A DNA stretch of 64,000 bases, from assembly GCA_001184405.1 (NCBI GenBank), contig LFMX01000015.1, positions 1 to 64,000 on the forward strand, read 5' to 3'. This stretch comes from Candidatus Burkholderia humilis. GTDB taxonomy: Bacteria; Pseudomonadota; Gammaproteobacteria; Burkholderiales; Burkholderiaceae. Within the stretch, counting starts at the first letter, position 1. Each line of letters begins with the position of its first letter. Both the position numbers and the translations under genes were made by a program. This document shows, one piece after another, positions 41,315-53,690 of the stretch. The notes under the pieces were generated by a model, which was given only the letters and a program-made list of their open reading frames with translations, made no database searches and was not told the DNA's origin.

Positions 41315-41932
41315 ATGAAACGCTATTTGTTGATTTGCTTCACTTTCCTCTTTGCCTCGCTCTGCTTTTCCGGCACAGCTCTCGCACAAACGAGTCCCGA
41401 CGCGGTCGTGAAGGCGGCCGTCGAAGGCACCGTCAACGCGATGAAGGCCGACCCGCAAGCCAAGAGCGGCGATATGGCGAAGATCACACAACTAGTCGAG
41501 ACGCGCTTTTTGCTCGCGACGGACTTCCAGCGCACCACGCGCATCGCCGTGGGCAAGGCTTGGCAGAGCGCCACGCCCGAGCAGCAAAAGCAGCTTTACG
41601 ACCAGTTCCAGACGCTGCTGGTTCGCACCTACGCGGCGTCGCTCGCGCAATTGCGTGATCAGGACGTCAAGTTCAAGTTCGATTCCCCCAATGTCGATGC
41701 CAACGCGAAAGACACCGTTGTCGAATCGCACGTGATTTCGACGGGTGGCGACAATCCGGTGCGCTATCGCCTGGAAAAAACGCCGCAGGGCTGGAAAATC
41801 TACGACATCGACATGATGGGCGCGTGGCTCATTCAGGTCTATCAGCAACAGTTCGCCGGTCAGTTGCAAAAGGGCGGACCGGATGCGCTCATCAAATATC
41901 TGCAGGAACACAACGCCCGTTCGGCGGGTTGA
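41315..41932 (+). CDS. mlaC: Periplasmic phospholipid carrier MlaC (Ttg2D-like)
   Basis: 205 residues, intact. Signal peptide MKRYLLICFTFLFASLCFSG with cleavage after ALA near 25. The mature protein is the MlaC fold: SPDAVVKAAVEGTVNAM, VETRFLLATDFQRTTRIAVGKAWQSATPEQQKQL, RTYAASLAQL, and PVRYRLEKTPQGWKIYDIDMMGAWLI, the conserved lipid-pocket end. It ferries phospholipid between MlaA and an inner-membrane Mla complex. The gene is divergent from hpnN-mlaA, an arrangement that ties hopanoid and phospholipid traffic together. It ends seven bases before the convergent response-regulator gene. Confidence 0.9.
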   Translation: MKRYLLICFTFLFASLCFSGTALAQTSPDAVVKAAVEGTVNAMKADPQAKSGDMAKITQLVETRFLLATDFQRTTRIAVGKAWQSATPEQQKQLYDQFQTLLVRTYAASLAQLRDQDVKFKFDSPNVDANAKDTVVESHVISTGGDNPVRYRLEKTPQGWKIYDIDMMGAWLIQVYQQQFAGQLQKGGPDALIKYLQEHNARSAG

Positions 41933-41938
41933 TCGTTT

Positions 41939-42568
41939 CTACACGCGCCGGTGTTCAATGGCAAACTTGATCAATTCGGCCTGACCGTCGATATCGAGCT
42001 TGCGCTTCATGTTGAGCCGGTGCGTTTCCACCGTGCGCACCGACAAACCATGTTGCTGCGCAATCTGCTTACTCGATAAACCCAGCGCCAGCGCATCCAG
42101 AATGTCGAGTTCGCGCGGCTTCAGGTGTTCGAGCGGCGTCTGCATCGACTGTGCCTGAATCATGCGCGCCGCCACGCCCGCGCTGAAAAACGTCTTGCCG
42201 GCGAGCATGGCGTCGATTGCCTGGATGATCTCCGTCGTGGGTGAATCCTTCAGTACATAGCCGCTCGCGCCCGCGCGCACCGCCTCTCGCACATATTCGA
42301 CGTTGTCGTGCATCGACAGCATCAGCACGCGCACGCCGGAAAAGCGTTCGTGAAAGCGCCGCGAGCTGGATGCCGCTCATGCCCGCCATGCCGACGTCCA
42401 TCAGCGTGAGATCGGGCGGGTTCGCTTCGTCGGCGGCGAGCGCGAGCGCTTCGTTTGCGTTGCCCGCTTCGCCCGTCACACGCAGATGCGGCACGGCTTC
42501 GAGGCGCGCGCAGGCCGTCGCACGAGCGGGTGGTCATCGACGAGAATCTGGCGGGCGGGTTCGGTCAT
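41939..42568 (-). pseudogene. NarL/FixJ-type response regulator, frameshifted in the receiver
   Basis: About 210 residues. Start MTEPARQILVDDHPLVR (ATG 42568), one base lost near 42525, receiver core VTGEAGNANEALALA with the phospho-acceptor in PPDLTLMDVGMAGMSGIQL, a second break near 42355, then VRVLMLSMHDNVEYVREAVRAGASGYVLKDSP with the conserved Lys. The LuxR helix-turn-helix is complete: LKPRELDILDALALGLSSKQIAQQHGLSVRTVETHR split around the turn. The kinase gene lies 9 bases upstream on the same strand, so they form a pair. Confidence 0.86.
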
Positions 42569-42577
42569 GGGTCTAGT

Positions 42578-43970
42578 CTAGCCTTGCGGATTGGGCGCAG
42601 CGAGCGGCAACGGCACAGTCGCCACGATAGCCATTCGGCCGAGTTGCGATTCGATATGCAGTTTGCCGCCGAGCGTGTCGAGCCGTTCGCGCATATTGCG
42701 CAAACCGATGCCGCGCGTGGGATCGGCGAGCACGCTGAACACGTCGAAGCCTTGCCCGTTATTGGTGATTTCCAGCGATACCGCGTGTTTCGCGATATCC
42801 AGCGACAACACCGCGCGCGACGCCTTCGCGTGCCGCGTGATGTTGTTGAGCGCCTCCTGCGCGATGCGAAAGAGCACGGTGTTCGCGGTGTCCGGCAACG
42901 GCTTGCCCTTGTTCGCGGATTCGAAACGCACTTCGAGTCCGTCCTGTCCGTCGAGTTCGCGCGCGAGCTGTTCGAGCGCGGCGGCGAGGCCGAGATCGTC
43001 GAGCATCGTCGGACGAAGCGCGTGGGAGATGCGGCGCACTTCGCGCAGCGTGCTGCTCAAACGTCCGAGGCTCGTCGAGAGCGCGGCTTTGGCATCCGGT
43101 TCGCGCGACTTCGCGCGCTCGAAGCGCAACAGCGCGGATTCGAGCAGCAGCTTGACCGATACCAGCATCTGACTGATGCCGTCATGCAGTTTGCGCGACA
43201 ATCGCGCGCGTTCCTGTTCCTGCGATTCCACTACTTGCCGCGCGAGACGTTTGAGCTTGATATCGGCGCTGCGATGTTCGCTGATATTGAGCACCGCCGC
43301 GCACACCGCGATACTCGCCAGCGCCGCCAGCGCGATCGCGCCGATCCACATCACCGTGTGATCGATGTTCGCGGCGGCTTGGGCATCGATGCGCGCGAGC
43401 GTCGTTTCGACATCTTCCAGATAGATGTCGGTGCCGATCATCCAGCCCCATCGCTCCAGGGGGCACGACGTAGCCGAGCTTCGGCGCGAGCCTGCCCGTC
43501 GATGGCCGCCGCCACACGTAACGCACGTAACCGCCGCCCTTCGATGCCTCCTTGATCAGCGCTTGAATGATCAGCGCGCCGTTGGGATCGCGCATCAGCC
43601 AGAGATCGCGGCCGACGAGATCCGGCTGGCGCGGATGCATGAGCGAGGTGCCGTGCATCGTATAGACGAAGAAGTAGCCGTCCTGGCCGAAGTCGAGACG
43701 TTGCAGCGCGTCGAGCGCGAGCTGGCGGCGTTGCGCATCGGTAAGCGGACGTTTGCGGGCGCGTCGTAATACGGCGCGATCGCGCTCTTTGGCGAGCTCG
43801 ACGTAATGGCGCAATTCCTCCTGTTTGCTCGCCATATACGCTTCCTGCGTGGTCGCGTGCTGTGCGTGCGCGAGCGACGTCGCCTGCTGACGCACGCCGA
43901 ATTCGATACCGCCGATCGCGAGCGCGAACGGCACGATCGCCAGCAGGATGATCTTGACTTTGAGATTCAT
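42578..43970 (-). pseudogene. Sensor histidine kinase with periplasmic Cache domain, frameshifted
   Basis: About 464 residues. Start MNLKVKIILLAIVPFALAIG (ATG 43970) is the first membrane helix; a single Cache domain follows (LDFGQDGYFFVYTMHGTSLMHP, the usual sCache motif). One base is lost in a C run near 43455, after which ERWGWMIGTDIYLEDVE closes the domain in a new frame. The second helix VMWIGAIALAALASIAVCAAV leads to the HisKA_3 dimer domain with RLSRKLHDGISQML (phospho-His) and a HATPase with NNITRHAKA and GIGLRNMRERL. Cache kinases of this type sense small carboxylates. The divergent neighbour is cstA, so control of pyruvate or peptide uptake is a reasonable guess. Confidence 0.86.
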
Positions 43971-43980
43971 GAGGGTTTTC

Positions 43981-44002
43981 CGCTACGTGAAGCCACGTAG
44001 CG
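43981..44002. repeat. 9-bp perfect dyad between the kinase gene and cstA
   Basis: CGCTACGTG (43981-43989) and CACGTAGCG (43994-44002) flank AAGC, 10 bases upstream of the kinase ATG and 100 before cstA. It could be an operator for the LuxR-type regulator or a hairpin in the kinase mRNA leader. Confidence 0.55.
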
Positions 44003-44101
44003 CGCTTACGTATTGTTGCGCTTGTAAGCGCCGGAGCGAAAGCGAATACTACCGGTCAATGCGCTATCACGGCGCATCCAACGTAAAACTAAGGAGACGC
44101 C

Positions 44102-46139
44102 ATGAATCGGGCTTCCGGATTCCTGGTCTGGATCGCGCTGGCGCTATTGGGCGCGTTTGCATTCGGCACCATCGCGCTCGCGCACGGCGAGCGAATCAGC
44201 GCACTGTGGATCGTCATTGCGGTGGTCTGTGTGTATCTCATCGCTTACCGTTTCTATTCGCGCTTTATCGCGGCGAAGGTGCTGCAACTCGACGGCTTGC
44301 GCATGACGCCTGCCGTTCGTCATAACGATGGCCTCGACTACGTGCCAACCAACAAGTACGTCCTGTTCGGCCATCACTTCGCGGCAATTGCAGGTGCGGG
44401 TCCGCTCGTTGGCCCGGTGCTCGCGGCACAAATGGGTTATACGCCCGGCATGCTGTGGATTCTCGCGGGCATCGTGTTCGCGGGCGCGGTGCAGGACTTC
44501 ATCATCCTGTTCATCTCCACGCGCCGCGATGGCCGTTCGCTCGGCGATCTCATCAAGATGGAACTCGGCACCGTGCCCGGCGTGATCGCGCTGTTCGGCA
44601 CGTTCCTGATCATGGTGATCATCCTGGCGGTGCTCGCGCTGATCGTCATGAAAGCGCTGACGAATTCGCCGTGGGGCACGTTCACCGTCGCCGCGACCAT
44701 TCCGATCGCCATTTTCATGGGCCTTTACACGCGATACATCCGGCCCGGGCGTATCGGCGAAGTGTCGATCGTCGGCTTCGTGCTGCTGATGCTCGCGCCG
44801 TACTTCACGTTCACCGGCGTGCAGCTCATGTGGATTCTGATCGGCTATGGTTTCGTCGCGTCCGTGCTGCCCGTGTGGCTGCTGCTCGCGCCGCGCGATT
44901 ATCTGTCGACATTCCTGAAGATCGGCACCATCGTTGGTCTCGCGATCGGCATTCTGATCGTCGCGCCGGAATTGAAAATGCCAGCGTTCACGAAGTTCGT
45001 CGATGGCAGCGGCCCGGTCTGGGCGGGCAACCTGTTCCCGTTCCTGTTCATCACGATCGCGTGCGGCGCGGTGTCCGGTTTCCACGCGCTGATCTCGTCG
45101 GGCACGACGCCCAAGATGGTCGATAACGAAGTGAACATGCGCTTTATCGGCTATGGCGCGATGCTGATGGAATCGTTCGTCGCGATCATGGCGCTGGTGG
45201 CCGCGTGCGTGATCGAGCCGGGCATCATCTACTTCGCGATGAACAGCCCCGCTGCGCTGCTTGGCACGACGCCCGAAGCGGTCGCGCAGACCGTGTCCGG
45301 CTGGGGCTTCATGCTGACGCCCGACATGCTGACATCGACGGCAAAGGCGGTCGGCGAAACGACGATTATCGCGCGTGCCGGCGGCGTACCGACGCTCGCG
45401 GTCGGCATGGCGCACATTCTGAGGTGATCGGCGGCGAAACGATGATGGCCTTCTGGTATCACTTCGCCATTCTGTTCGACGCGCTCTTCATCCTGACCGC
45501 CGTCGATGCCGGCACGCGCGCGGGCCGCTTCATGCTGCAGGATTTGCTCGGCACCTTCCATCCGGCGCTGCGCCGCACGGAATCGTTGCCGGCGAATCTG
45601 ATCGCAACCGGTCTGTGCGTGGCCGCGTGGGGTTACTTCCTGTATCAGGGCTGGTCGATCCGTTCGGTGGCATCAACACGCTGTGGCCGCTCTTCGGCAT
45701 CTCGAATCAGATGCTCGCGGGTATCGCGCTGATGCTCGGCCCCGTCGCCCTGTTCAAGATGAAGCGTGAGCGTTATGCATGGGTGACGCTCGTGCCGACC
45801 GTGTGGCTGCTGATCTGCACGCTGACTGCCGGCTGGCAGAAGATTTTCGACGCCAATCCGAAGGTCGGTTTCTTCGCGCACGCGGGCAAGCTGAAGGACG
45901 CATTCGATGCAGGTAAGGTGATGGCGCCGGCGAAATCGCTGGCGGAAATGCAGCGCATCATCATCAACGACTATATCGATGTCGCGCTCTCCGGTCTGTT
46001 CATGTTCGTGGTGCTGAGCATCGCGGTGTATGGCGCGATGGCGGTGATGCGCGCTCGTCGCAAGGCCCGACCGACGGTGCGCGAAACGCCGTTCGAAGCG
46101 ATGCCTTCGGGCGCGGCGGCCGTTCGCTCGGGCCATTGA
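44102..46139 (+). pseudogene. cstA: Carbon starvation protein CstA (pyruvate/peptide transporter), frameshifted
   Basis: About 679 residues. Start MNRASGFLVWIALALLGAFAF (ATG 44102, with AAGGAGA upstream). Clean for 440 residues with the CstA signatures NKYVLFGHHFAAIAGAGPLVGPVLAAQ, FIILFISTRRDGRSLGDL and SGFHALISSGTTPKM. One base is missing at about 45420 (HILSEVIGGETMMAFWYHFAILFDALFI continues in frame 2) and another near 45657; the end LNTLWPLFGISNQMLAGIAL-like block and the C-terminal helices are in a third frame, to TGA 46137-46139. CstA imports pyruvate or peptides when carbon runs low. It is followed after 10 bases by ybdD. Confidence 0.91.
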
Positions 46140-46149
46140 GGAGCACGCC

Positions 46150-46343
46150 ATGTTCAGCGATCTTCGACAAGCAGGCGCTATCTCGGCCAGACGATGCGCC
46201 TGATGGTCGGCTTGCCGGATTACGACGCGTACGTCACGCATATGCAGACGACGCATCCCGACAAACCAGTGATGACGTACGCGGAGTTTTTCCGCGAGCG
46301 ACAGGAAGTACGGTACGGTTGCGCGACGGGGAAGTGTTGTTGA
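46150..46343 (+). pseudogene. YbdD/YjiX-family small protein, frameshifted
   Basis: Start MFSDLRQAG (ATG 46150); one base is missing near 46176, after which [37 protein letters not shown] and the family end RYG...GKCC follow to TGA 46341-46343. Restored length is 64 residues, normal for YbdD. These proteins are always encoded just after cstA and are needed for its transport activity. A strong terminator follows. Confidence 0.8.
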
Positions 46344-46372
46344 GCTGATGCTGCTGGGCGGTGGTGAAAAAA

Positions 46373-46409
46373 GAAACGCGACGGTGATGAGCCGTCGCGT
46401 TTCTTTTTG
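46373..46409 (+). terminator. Terminator of cstA-ybdD
   Basis: GAAACGCGACGG (46373-46384) and CCGTCGCGTTTC (46392-46403) form a 12-bp stem with a 7-base loop, then T5. Confidence 0.87.
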
Positions 46410-46508
46410 AATCTTGGGTTCTTCACGCATATTGCGTCGTGGACGCGAAACGAACAGCCGGCTTCGAGTTCGAAGGAACGTTTCCATCGATCGAGGAGGA
46501 TCATTATC

Positions 46509-46712
46509 GTGACCAGGAAGGGCAAGCTGAGAATCGGCCAACAGGGAAACGCCGGTATGCGAAGTAACGCGGCGCTAGAGGAACTGAGCGGCAGTGTTTT
46601 ATGGTACGAGGAACGGTTCGAACCATTGGCCGAGGATGATTGGAAAGTCTTCGATCCAAACTACGATTGGGACTTGCCGCAATCAATGAGGCCGCCGCAA
46701 GACTCAAAATAA
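46509..46712 (+). CDS. Hypothetical 67-residue protein
   Basis: I chose the GTG at 46509 because GAGGAGG lies 9 bases upstream, an excellent ribosome site; an upstream ATG at 46407 lacks one and lies inside the preceding terminator. The protein begins basic (VTRKGKLRIGQQGNAG) and ends acidic/aromatic (LWYEERFEPLAEDDWKVFDPNYDWD). No signal peptide or membrane helix. Not recognised; a small charged cytosolic protein, possibly specific to the genus. Confidence 0.52.
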   Translation: MTRKGKLRIGQQGNAGMRSNAALEELSGSVLWYEERFEPLAEDDWKVFDPNYDWDLPQSMRPPQDSK

Positions 46713-46742
46713 AAAAAGGCGGATGACCCAAAATCATCCGCC
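46711..46742 (-). terminator. Terminator of hpnH-side transcript (bidirectional hairpin)
   Basis: GGCGGATGA (46718-46726) and TCATCCGCC (46734-46742) form a 9-bp stem; on the minus strand it is followed by T7. It lies about 30 bases after the hpnH stop and also after the small + strand gene. Confidence 0.85.
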
Positions 46743-46772
46743 CTTCATCCTTCAATCCCGCTCAGCGATAAC

Positions 46773-47927
46773 TCAGTTCGCCACCGCTGCCGTCTTCGAT
46801 CCCTTGCCCTTCTGCGTGCGTCCGATCTCCTCGAGCTTGATCTCCACATGCTTCGAGAACACGAACTCGGCCGGACGCTGCTTGTCGATCGGCAGTTCCT
46901 TGGCGAACGCGCCCGTCGTGTGCGGACCCGACAGCGCAATCTTTGCCGCCTTCAGCGGATGCGCCACCGTATCCATCACGGCCGTCGCTTCGAAGCCGCA
47001 GTGGACCATGCAGTCCGCGCACTTCTCGTATTTGTCCGTGCCGTACTTGTCCCACTCGGTGGTTTCCATCAGTTCCTTGAAGGTCTTCACGTAACCCTCG
47101 CCGACCAGATAGCACGGCTTTTGCCAGCCGAACACCATGCGCGCCGGGTTGCCCCAAGGCGTGCACTGATACGTTTGATTGCCCGCGAGGAAATCGAGGA
47201 ACAGCGTGGACTGGCTGAACGACCAGTTCTTGCCGTTGTTGCCGCGCTTGAAGATTTCGCGGAACAGATTCTTCGTCTTGTCGCGATTCAGGAAGTGCTG
47301 CTGATCCGGCGCGCGCTCGTACGCATAACCCGGCGACACCGTGATGCCATCGACGCCGATCGGACCGAGCGTATCGAAGAACTTCGCTACGCGTTCCGGT
47401 TCGGCATCGTTGAACAGCGTGCAGTTGATGTTCACGCGAAAACCCCGGCGCTTCGCTTCCTTGATGGCCGCGACCGCCTTGTCGTACGTGCCCGGTTGCG
47501 ACACCGAATGATCATGCGCTTCGCGATCGCCATCGAGGTGAACGGACCAGACGAAATACGGGCTCGGCTCGTAATCGTCCATCTTCTTTTCCATCAGGAG
47601 CGCGTTCGTGCAGAGATACACGAACTTCTTGCGCGCCATGATGTCCTTGACGATCTGCGGCATTTCCTTGTGCAGCAATGGCTCGCCGCCCGCGATCGAT
47701 ACGACCGGCGCGCCGCATTCATCGACCGCGCCGAGACACTCTTCGAGCGACAGACGCTGATTCAGAATGGGATCCGGATAGTCGATCTTGCCGCAACCGT
47801 TACACGCGAGATTGCAGCGGAACAGCGGCTCCAGCATGAGCGCGAGCGGGTAACGCTTCGTGCCCGTGATGTGCTGCTTGAAGATGTACGCGCCGACGCG
47901 CGCTTTTTGAAGCATCGGAATAGACAA
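46773..47927 (-). CDS. hpnH: Adenosyl-hopene transferase HpnH (radical SAM)
   Basis: 384 residues, intact. HpnH joins the 5'-deoxyadenosyl group to diploptene, the first step in making extended hopanoids. The radical SAM cluster motif C-x3-C-x2-C is in FRCNLACNGCGK near residues 38-46, with the SAM GGE block in SIAGGEPLLHKE. The C-terminal region carries additional cysteines (KCADCMVHCGFEA) for a SPASM-like extension. It lies 12 bases after ispH on the same strand; ispH supplies the isoprenoid precursors, and the pairing is common in Burkholderia. Confidence 0.96.
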   Translation of the reverse strand: MSIPMLQKARVGAYIFKQHITGTKRYPLALMLEPLFRCNLACNGCGKIDYPDPILNQRLSLEECLGAVDECGAPVVSIAGGEPLLHKEMPQIVKDIMARKKFVYLCTNALLMEKKMDDYEPSPYFVWSVHLDGDREAHDHSVSQPGTYDKAVAAIKEAKRRGFRVNINCTLFNDAEPERVAKFFDTLGPIGVDGITVSPGYAYERAPDQQHFLNRDKTKNLFREIFKRGNNGKNWSFSQSTLFLDFLAGNQTYQCTPWGNPARMVFGWQKPCYLVGEGYVKTFKELMETTEWDKYGTDKYEKCADCMVHCGFEATAVMDTVAHPLKAAKIALSGPHTTGAFAKELPIDKQRPAEFVFSKHVEIKLEEIGRTQKGKGSKTAAVAN

Positions 47928-47939
47928 TTGCTGCGCTCC

Positions 47940-48902
47940 TTATTCTTCGCGAACGGCGGTCGCTGCAACGGCGGCGACCGGCTGAATCAGTTTCGCGGGG
48001 AGTTTGAATTCGACCTTTTCCTCGCGGCCCGACATCGTCGTCACTTCGACGTGTCCGATGGTGCGCAGGGCATTGATCACATGTTCGACCATTTCCTCGG
48101 GCGCCGACGCGCCCGCCGTGATGCCGATCGTCTGCGCGTTGGCAAACCAGTCGGCCTTGATCTCCGAACCGTCCGCGACGAGATAACTCGGCATGCCGCT
48201 TTCCGCGCCGATTTCGCGCAGGCGGTTCGAATTGGAACTGTTGGTGGCGCCGACCACGAGCAGCACATCCACTTGCGTGCTCAGCTCGCGCACGGCGGCT
48301 TGGCGATTCTGCGTCGCATAGCAAATATCACGCGTGTCCGGTCCGACGATATTGGTGAAACGGCGCTGTAAGGCATCGATGATGCCACGCGTATCATCCA
48401 CCGACAGCGTGGTCTGCGTGATGTAGGCGACGGGGGTATCGACGGCGAGCGCGAGCGTATCGACTTCGGCTTCGCTTTGCACCAGCACGACCTTGCCCGG
48501 AATCTGACCGATCGTGCCTTCGACTTCGGGATGCCCCGCGTGGCCGATCAGAATGAGCGTGCGCCCCTGCGATACATACTGTCGGCCCTGCACATGAACC
48601 TTGGTGACGAGCGGACAAGTGGCGTCGAGCACATCGAGGCCGCGCGTCTGCGCATCCTGTTCGACCGTTTTCGCGACGCCGTGCGCGCTGAAAATGGCGA
48701 CCGCGCCGTGCGGCACTTCATCCAGTTCTTCGACGAAGCGCGCGCCCTTGCCGCGCAGATTGTCCACGACGTGACGGTTATGCACGATCTCGTGACGCAC
48801 ATAGACGGGCGCGCCGTGCCGTTCGAGCGCGCGATCGACGATTTCGATCGCGCGGACCACGCCCGCACAAAAGCCACGGGGTTGAGCAAGGATGATACGC
48901 AT
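47940..48902 (-). CDS. ispH: 4-hydroxy-3-methylbut-2-enyl diphosphate reductase IspH
   Basis: 320 residues, intact. IspH is the last enzyme of the MEP pathway, reducing HMBPP to IPP and DMAPP with an iron-sulfur cluster. The three cluster cysteines are in [15 protein letters not shown] (near 12), [12 protein letters not shown] (near 95) and [13 protein letters not shown] (near 195). Diphosphate-binding His residues are in [13 protein letters not shown] and [11 protein letters not shown], and the catalytic Thr-Gln pair in [13 protein letters not shown]-terminal Val/Ala extension follows. First gene of the ispH-hpnH unit. Confidence 0.96.
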   Translation of the reverse strand: MRIILAQPRGFCAGVVRAIEIVDRALERHGAPVYVRHEIVHNRHVVDNLRGKGARFVEELDEVPHGAVAIFSAHGVAKTVEQDAQTRGLDVLDATCPLVTKVHVQGRQYVSQGRTLILIGHAGHPEVEGTIGQIPGKVVLVQSEAEVDTLALAVDTPVAYITQTTLSVDDTRGIIDALQRRFTNIVGPDTRDICYATQNRQAAVRELSTQVDVLLVVGATNSSNSNRLREIGAESGMPSYLVADGSEIKADWFANAQTIGITAGASAPEEMVEHVINALRTIGHVEVTTMSGREEKVEFKLPAKLIQPVAAVAATAVREE

Positions 48903-49364
48903 ATTCGAACGAACTCCGACTCGCTCGGGTTTCGGCGGGGTTTATGTTCAAGCCGGGCGAAGCGCGCGGACTTGCGCTTCTCGGCTTCGCCTGTGATTAC
49001 GATGAAAGACGACGAACTCCGGCGTGCACAATTCCAAGATCCGGGGAAAACGACACAAATTCTTCGTTATGCGCGCTGGGAATGACAATGTATTCTAACG
49101 CGTTCCCTTTTTGGGTGCTTGCTGCACGGCGCCTGGCGAAAAGACGCCGCGTCCAAATACGGCGAATCACGGAACCCATTAAACTGTCCGGCTTGGCGAG
49201 TCGCCTGCGCGCTCGCTTTTCGGCCGATTCCGCGTGCAGTTTTCCGCGCGGTGGCCGCTTCGACACGAGCGCGTCGTGTGTTGTCCACGCAACGCCCGCG
49301 TGAGCATTCCGCGTGTGTTCGCCGCGACGACGGCGCGCGCCTCATCGATCTGAACACTTACCTC
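48903..49364. other. Intergenic region between ispH and hpnB
   Basis: 462 bases between divergent genes. No frame with family character. It should hold promoters for both genes, but no clear -35/-10 pair was found. Confidence 0.4.
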
Positions 49365-50565
49365 ATGCTACTGATTGCCTGGCTGTCTTTTCTGATCTGG
49401 ATCGTCCTGCTCGCCGCTCGCGGCGGATTTTGGCGCGTTCAGCCCGCGCCCGCCTTGTCCGCGACGACCATCCACGCGCTCGGCAACGCCGAAGTCGCGC
49501 GGCACGGCGCGTGGCCGGGACTCGTCGCCGTGGTGCCGGCGCGCAATGAAGCCGACGTGATCGGCCGCGCGGTCGGATCGCTGCTGAAGCAGGACTACGC
49601 GGGCGCTTTCCACGTGATCGTCGTCGATGACCACAGCAGCGACGGCACCGCAGCCGTCGCCGTGGCCGCCGCCCGCGATCTCGGGCTCGAAGACCGGCTG
49701 ACCGTGTTGACCGCGCAGCCGCTGCCGCCGGGGCTGGTCGGGCAAGGTGTGGGCGCAGTCGCAGGGCATCGCGGCGATCGACAAACTCGGCCTGCCCGCC
49801 GAATTTCTGCTGCTGACCGACGCCGACATCCACCATCCGGCCGATGCCGCCACGCAACTCGTCGCGCGCACGATTCTCGAAGACCGCGATCTCGTCTCGC
49901 TGATGGTGCGCCTGCGCTGCGATTCGCTGTGGGAAAAGGCGCTGATTCCCGCGTTCGTGTTCTTTTTCGCGAAGCTGTATCCGTTCACGTGGGTGAACGA
50001 CGAGAAGAAGACTACGGCGGACGCGGCGGGCGGCTGCATGCTCGTGCGACGCTCCGCGCTGGCGGAAGCGAGCGGTATCGAATCGATTCGTCAGGAATTG
50101 ATCGACGATTGCAGTCTCGCGCAGCGCATCAAGCATCGCGCGGGCGTTCGTGATGCGCGGCCGATTCGCCTCGATCTCGCGGAATCCAGCGAGTCGCTGC
50201 GTCCCTACGATTCGTGGCGCGAGATCTGGAACATGATCGCGCGCACAGCGTTCACGCAACTGCACTATTCGCCGTTGATGCTCTCGAGCACGGTCATCAG
50301 CATGTTCGTGATTTATCTCGTGCCGCCGCTCTTCGCGCTGGCCGCAGGCGCGCGCGTGGCCGGCGTGGTGCGCGTGGGCGCTGATGTGCATCGCGTATGC
50401 GCCGATGCTGCGTTACTACCGGCGATCGATGCTGTGGGCGCCGTTGCTGCCGGCGGTCGCGCTGTTATATGTGAGGCGACGATCGGCTCGGCGGTGCGCT
50501 ACTGGAACGGCAAGGGCGGACAGTGGAAGGTGCGCCTGCAGGCGCCGACGCAGGAAGGCTCGTAA
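49365..50565 (+). pseudogene. hpnB: Hopanoid-associated glycosyltransferase HpnB, frameshifted
   Basis: About 400 residues. I take the ATG at 49365 (MLLIAWLSFLIWIVLLAARGG), a membrane helix. The GT2 domain follows: WPGLVAVVPARNEADVIGRAV, HVIVVDDHSSDGTAAVA. A one-base change near 49740 shifts the frame; FLLLTDADIHHPADA with the metal-binding Asp-x-Asp, GGCMLVRRSAL and DDCSLAQRIK follow. Two further changes between 50355 and 50475 scramble the membrane tail and then restore it (WNGKGGQWKVRLQ). HpnB is linked to hopanoid loci and proposed to glycosylate a hopanoid or lipid; the acceptor is not established. It ends three bases before a convergent gene. Confidence 0.82.
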
Positions 50566-50568
50566 CGC

Positions 50569-51016
50569 CTATTTTTTCGTCAACATGGCATACAACTCGA
50601 TGACCATGTTCGGCGAAAACTTGAACGGCACCCAGCCGTGACCGCCGTGGCGCATGAGCAGCAGGCGGTCGCCGTTTGCGTATTTTTGCGTCGCCATGAC
50701 GGGGTTTTTGGTAGCGGCGAATTGCCAGCCGGGCACGACGCCCATCGGCTGCTCAGGCGACATCGACGCACGCACGTTCGACAATTGCTCGATCAAAGCC
50801 GACACGCTTTCGGGATTCAGGCGCACCGAATGGCCGGCGATCGTCATCTCGATCAAATCGCGCTTAGGGCGCGAGACGGTCAGCGAGTGCGTTCCGTCCT
50901 TCGCGGTTTCTTCAACCGCCGGTTCAGCAGACGGTTTGGCTGTTTCGTTCGATGCGGCAGCCTGGAGGAGCGCTCAGGCTCGACTCCAGCGTGCCGAGCT
51001 GGTCTTGTAGATTCAT
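50569..51016 (-). pseudogene. Conserved hypothetical protein, frameshifted
   Basis: About 148 residues from the ATG at 51016 (MNLQDQLGTLESSLSA); one base is changed near 50965, after which an acidic linker and a clean C-terminal part follow: KRDLIEMTIAGHSVRLNPESV, LIEQLSNVRASMSPEQP, RLLLMRHGGHGWVPFKFSPN. No signal peptide or helix. It looks like a small cytosolic alpha/beta protein conserved in Burkholderia; function not recognised. Confidence 0.57.
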
Positions 51017-51167
51017 GCGAATGGGTCTGGGTCTATGGCTTGCCTTGCGAGCAGGCAACGAGCCGAAGATTCTACCTGCTCGAATTTGGCGAGGCCGGCA
51101 CACGTTGTAACCAATTGCACGGAACGTGCGGATTACACGACAGATCGCTTGCGTTCCGTATAGAAGC

Positions 51168-51201
51168 AAAAACCGGCATCCCGTGAAGGCGATGCCGGTT
51201 C
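51168..51201 (-). terminator. Terminator of icd
   Basis: On the minus strand AACCGGCATC pairs with GATGCCGGTT (51191-51200 with 51171-51180) in a 10-bp stem, followed by a T-rich run. It lies 18 bases past the icd stop. Confidence 0.85.
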
Positions 51202-51219
51202 CGCGTGAAACGTACGACC

Positions 51220-53472
<2,253 letters not shown>

Positions 53473-53690
53473 CGCTTGTCTCGACATCCGAAAACAGGTT
53501 GGAGAAAACCGCCGGCGTTGTTTACCGCTCCGGCAATAAACCGCTATTCTGCCTGATTTTGCGCAGCTCGCGTGTGAATCAGGGCTTACAAAAAGCGTCA
53601 AAATGGCGCTTTTTCGTTTTGTATCATGGGGTTAGGAATTTTTGGGTCTTATGGAAGAGTTGTCATTTCAGGGTGCGATTCAATGGCATC

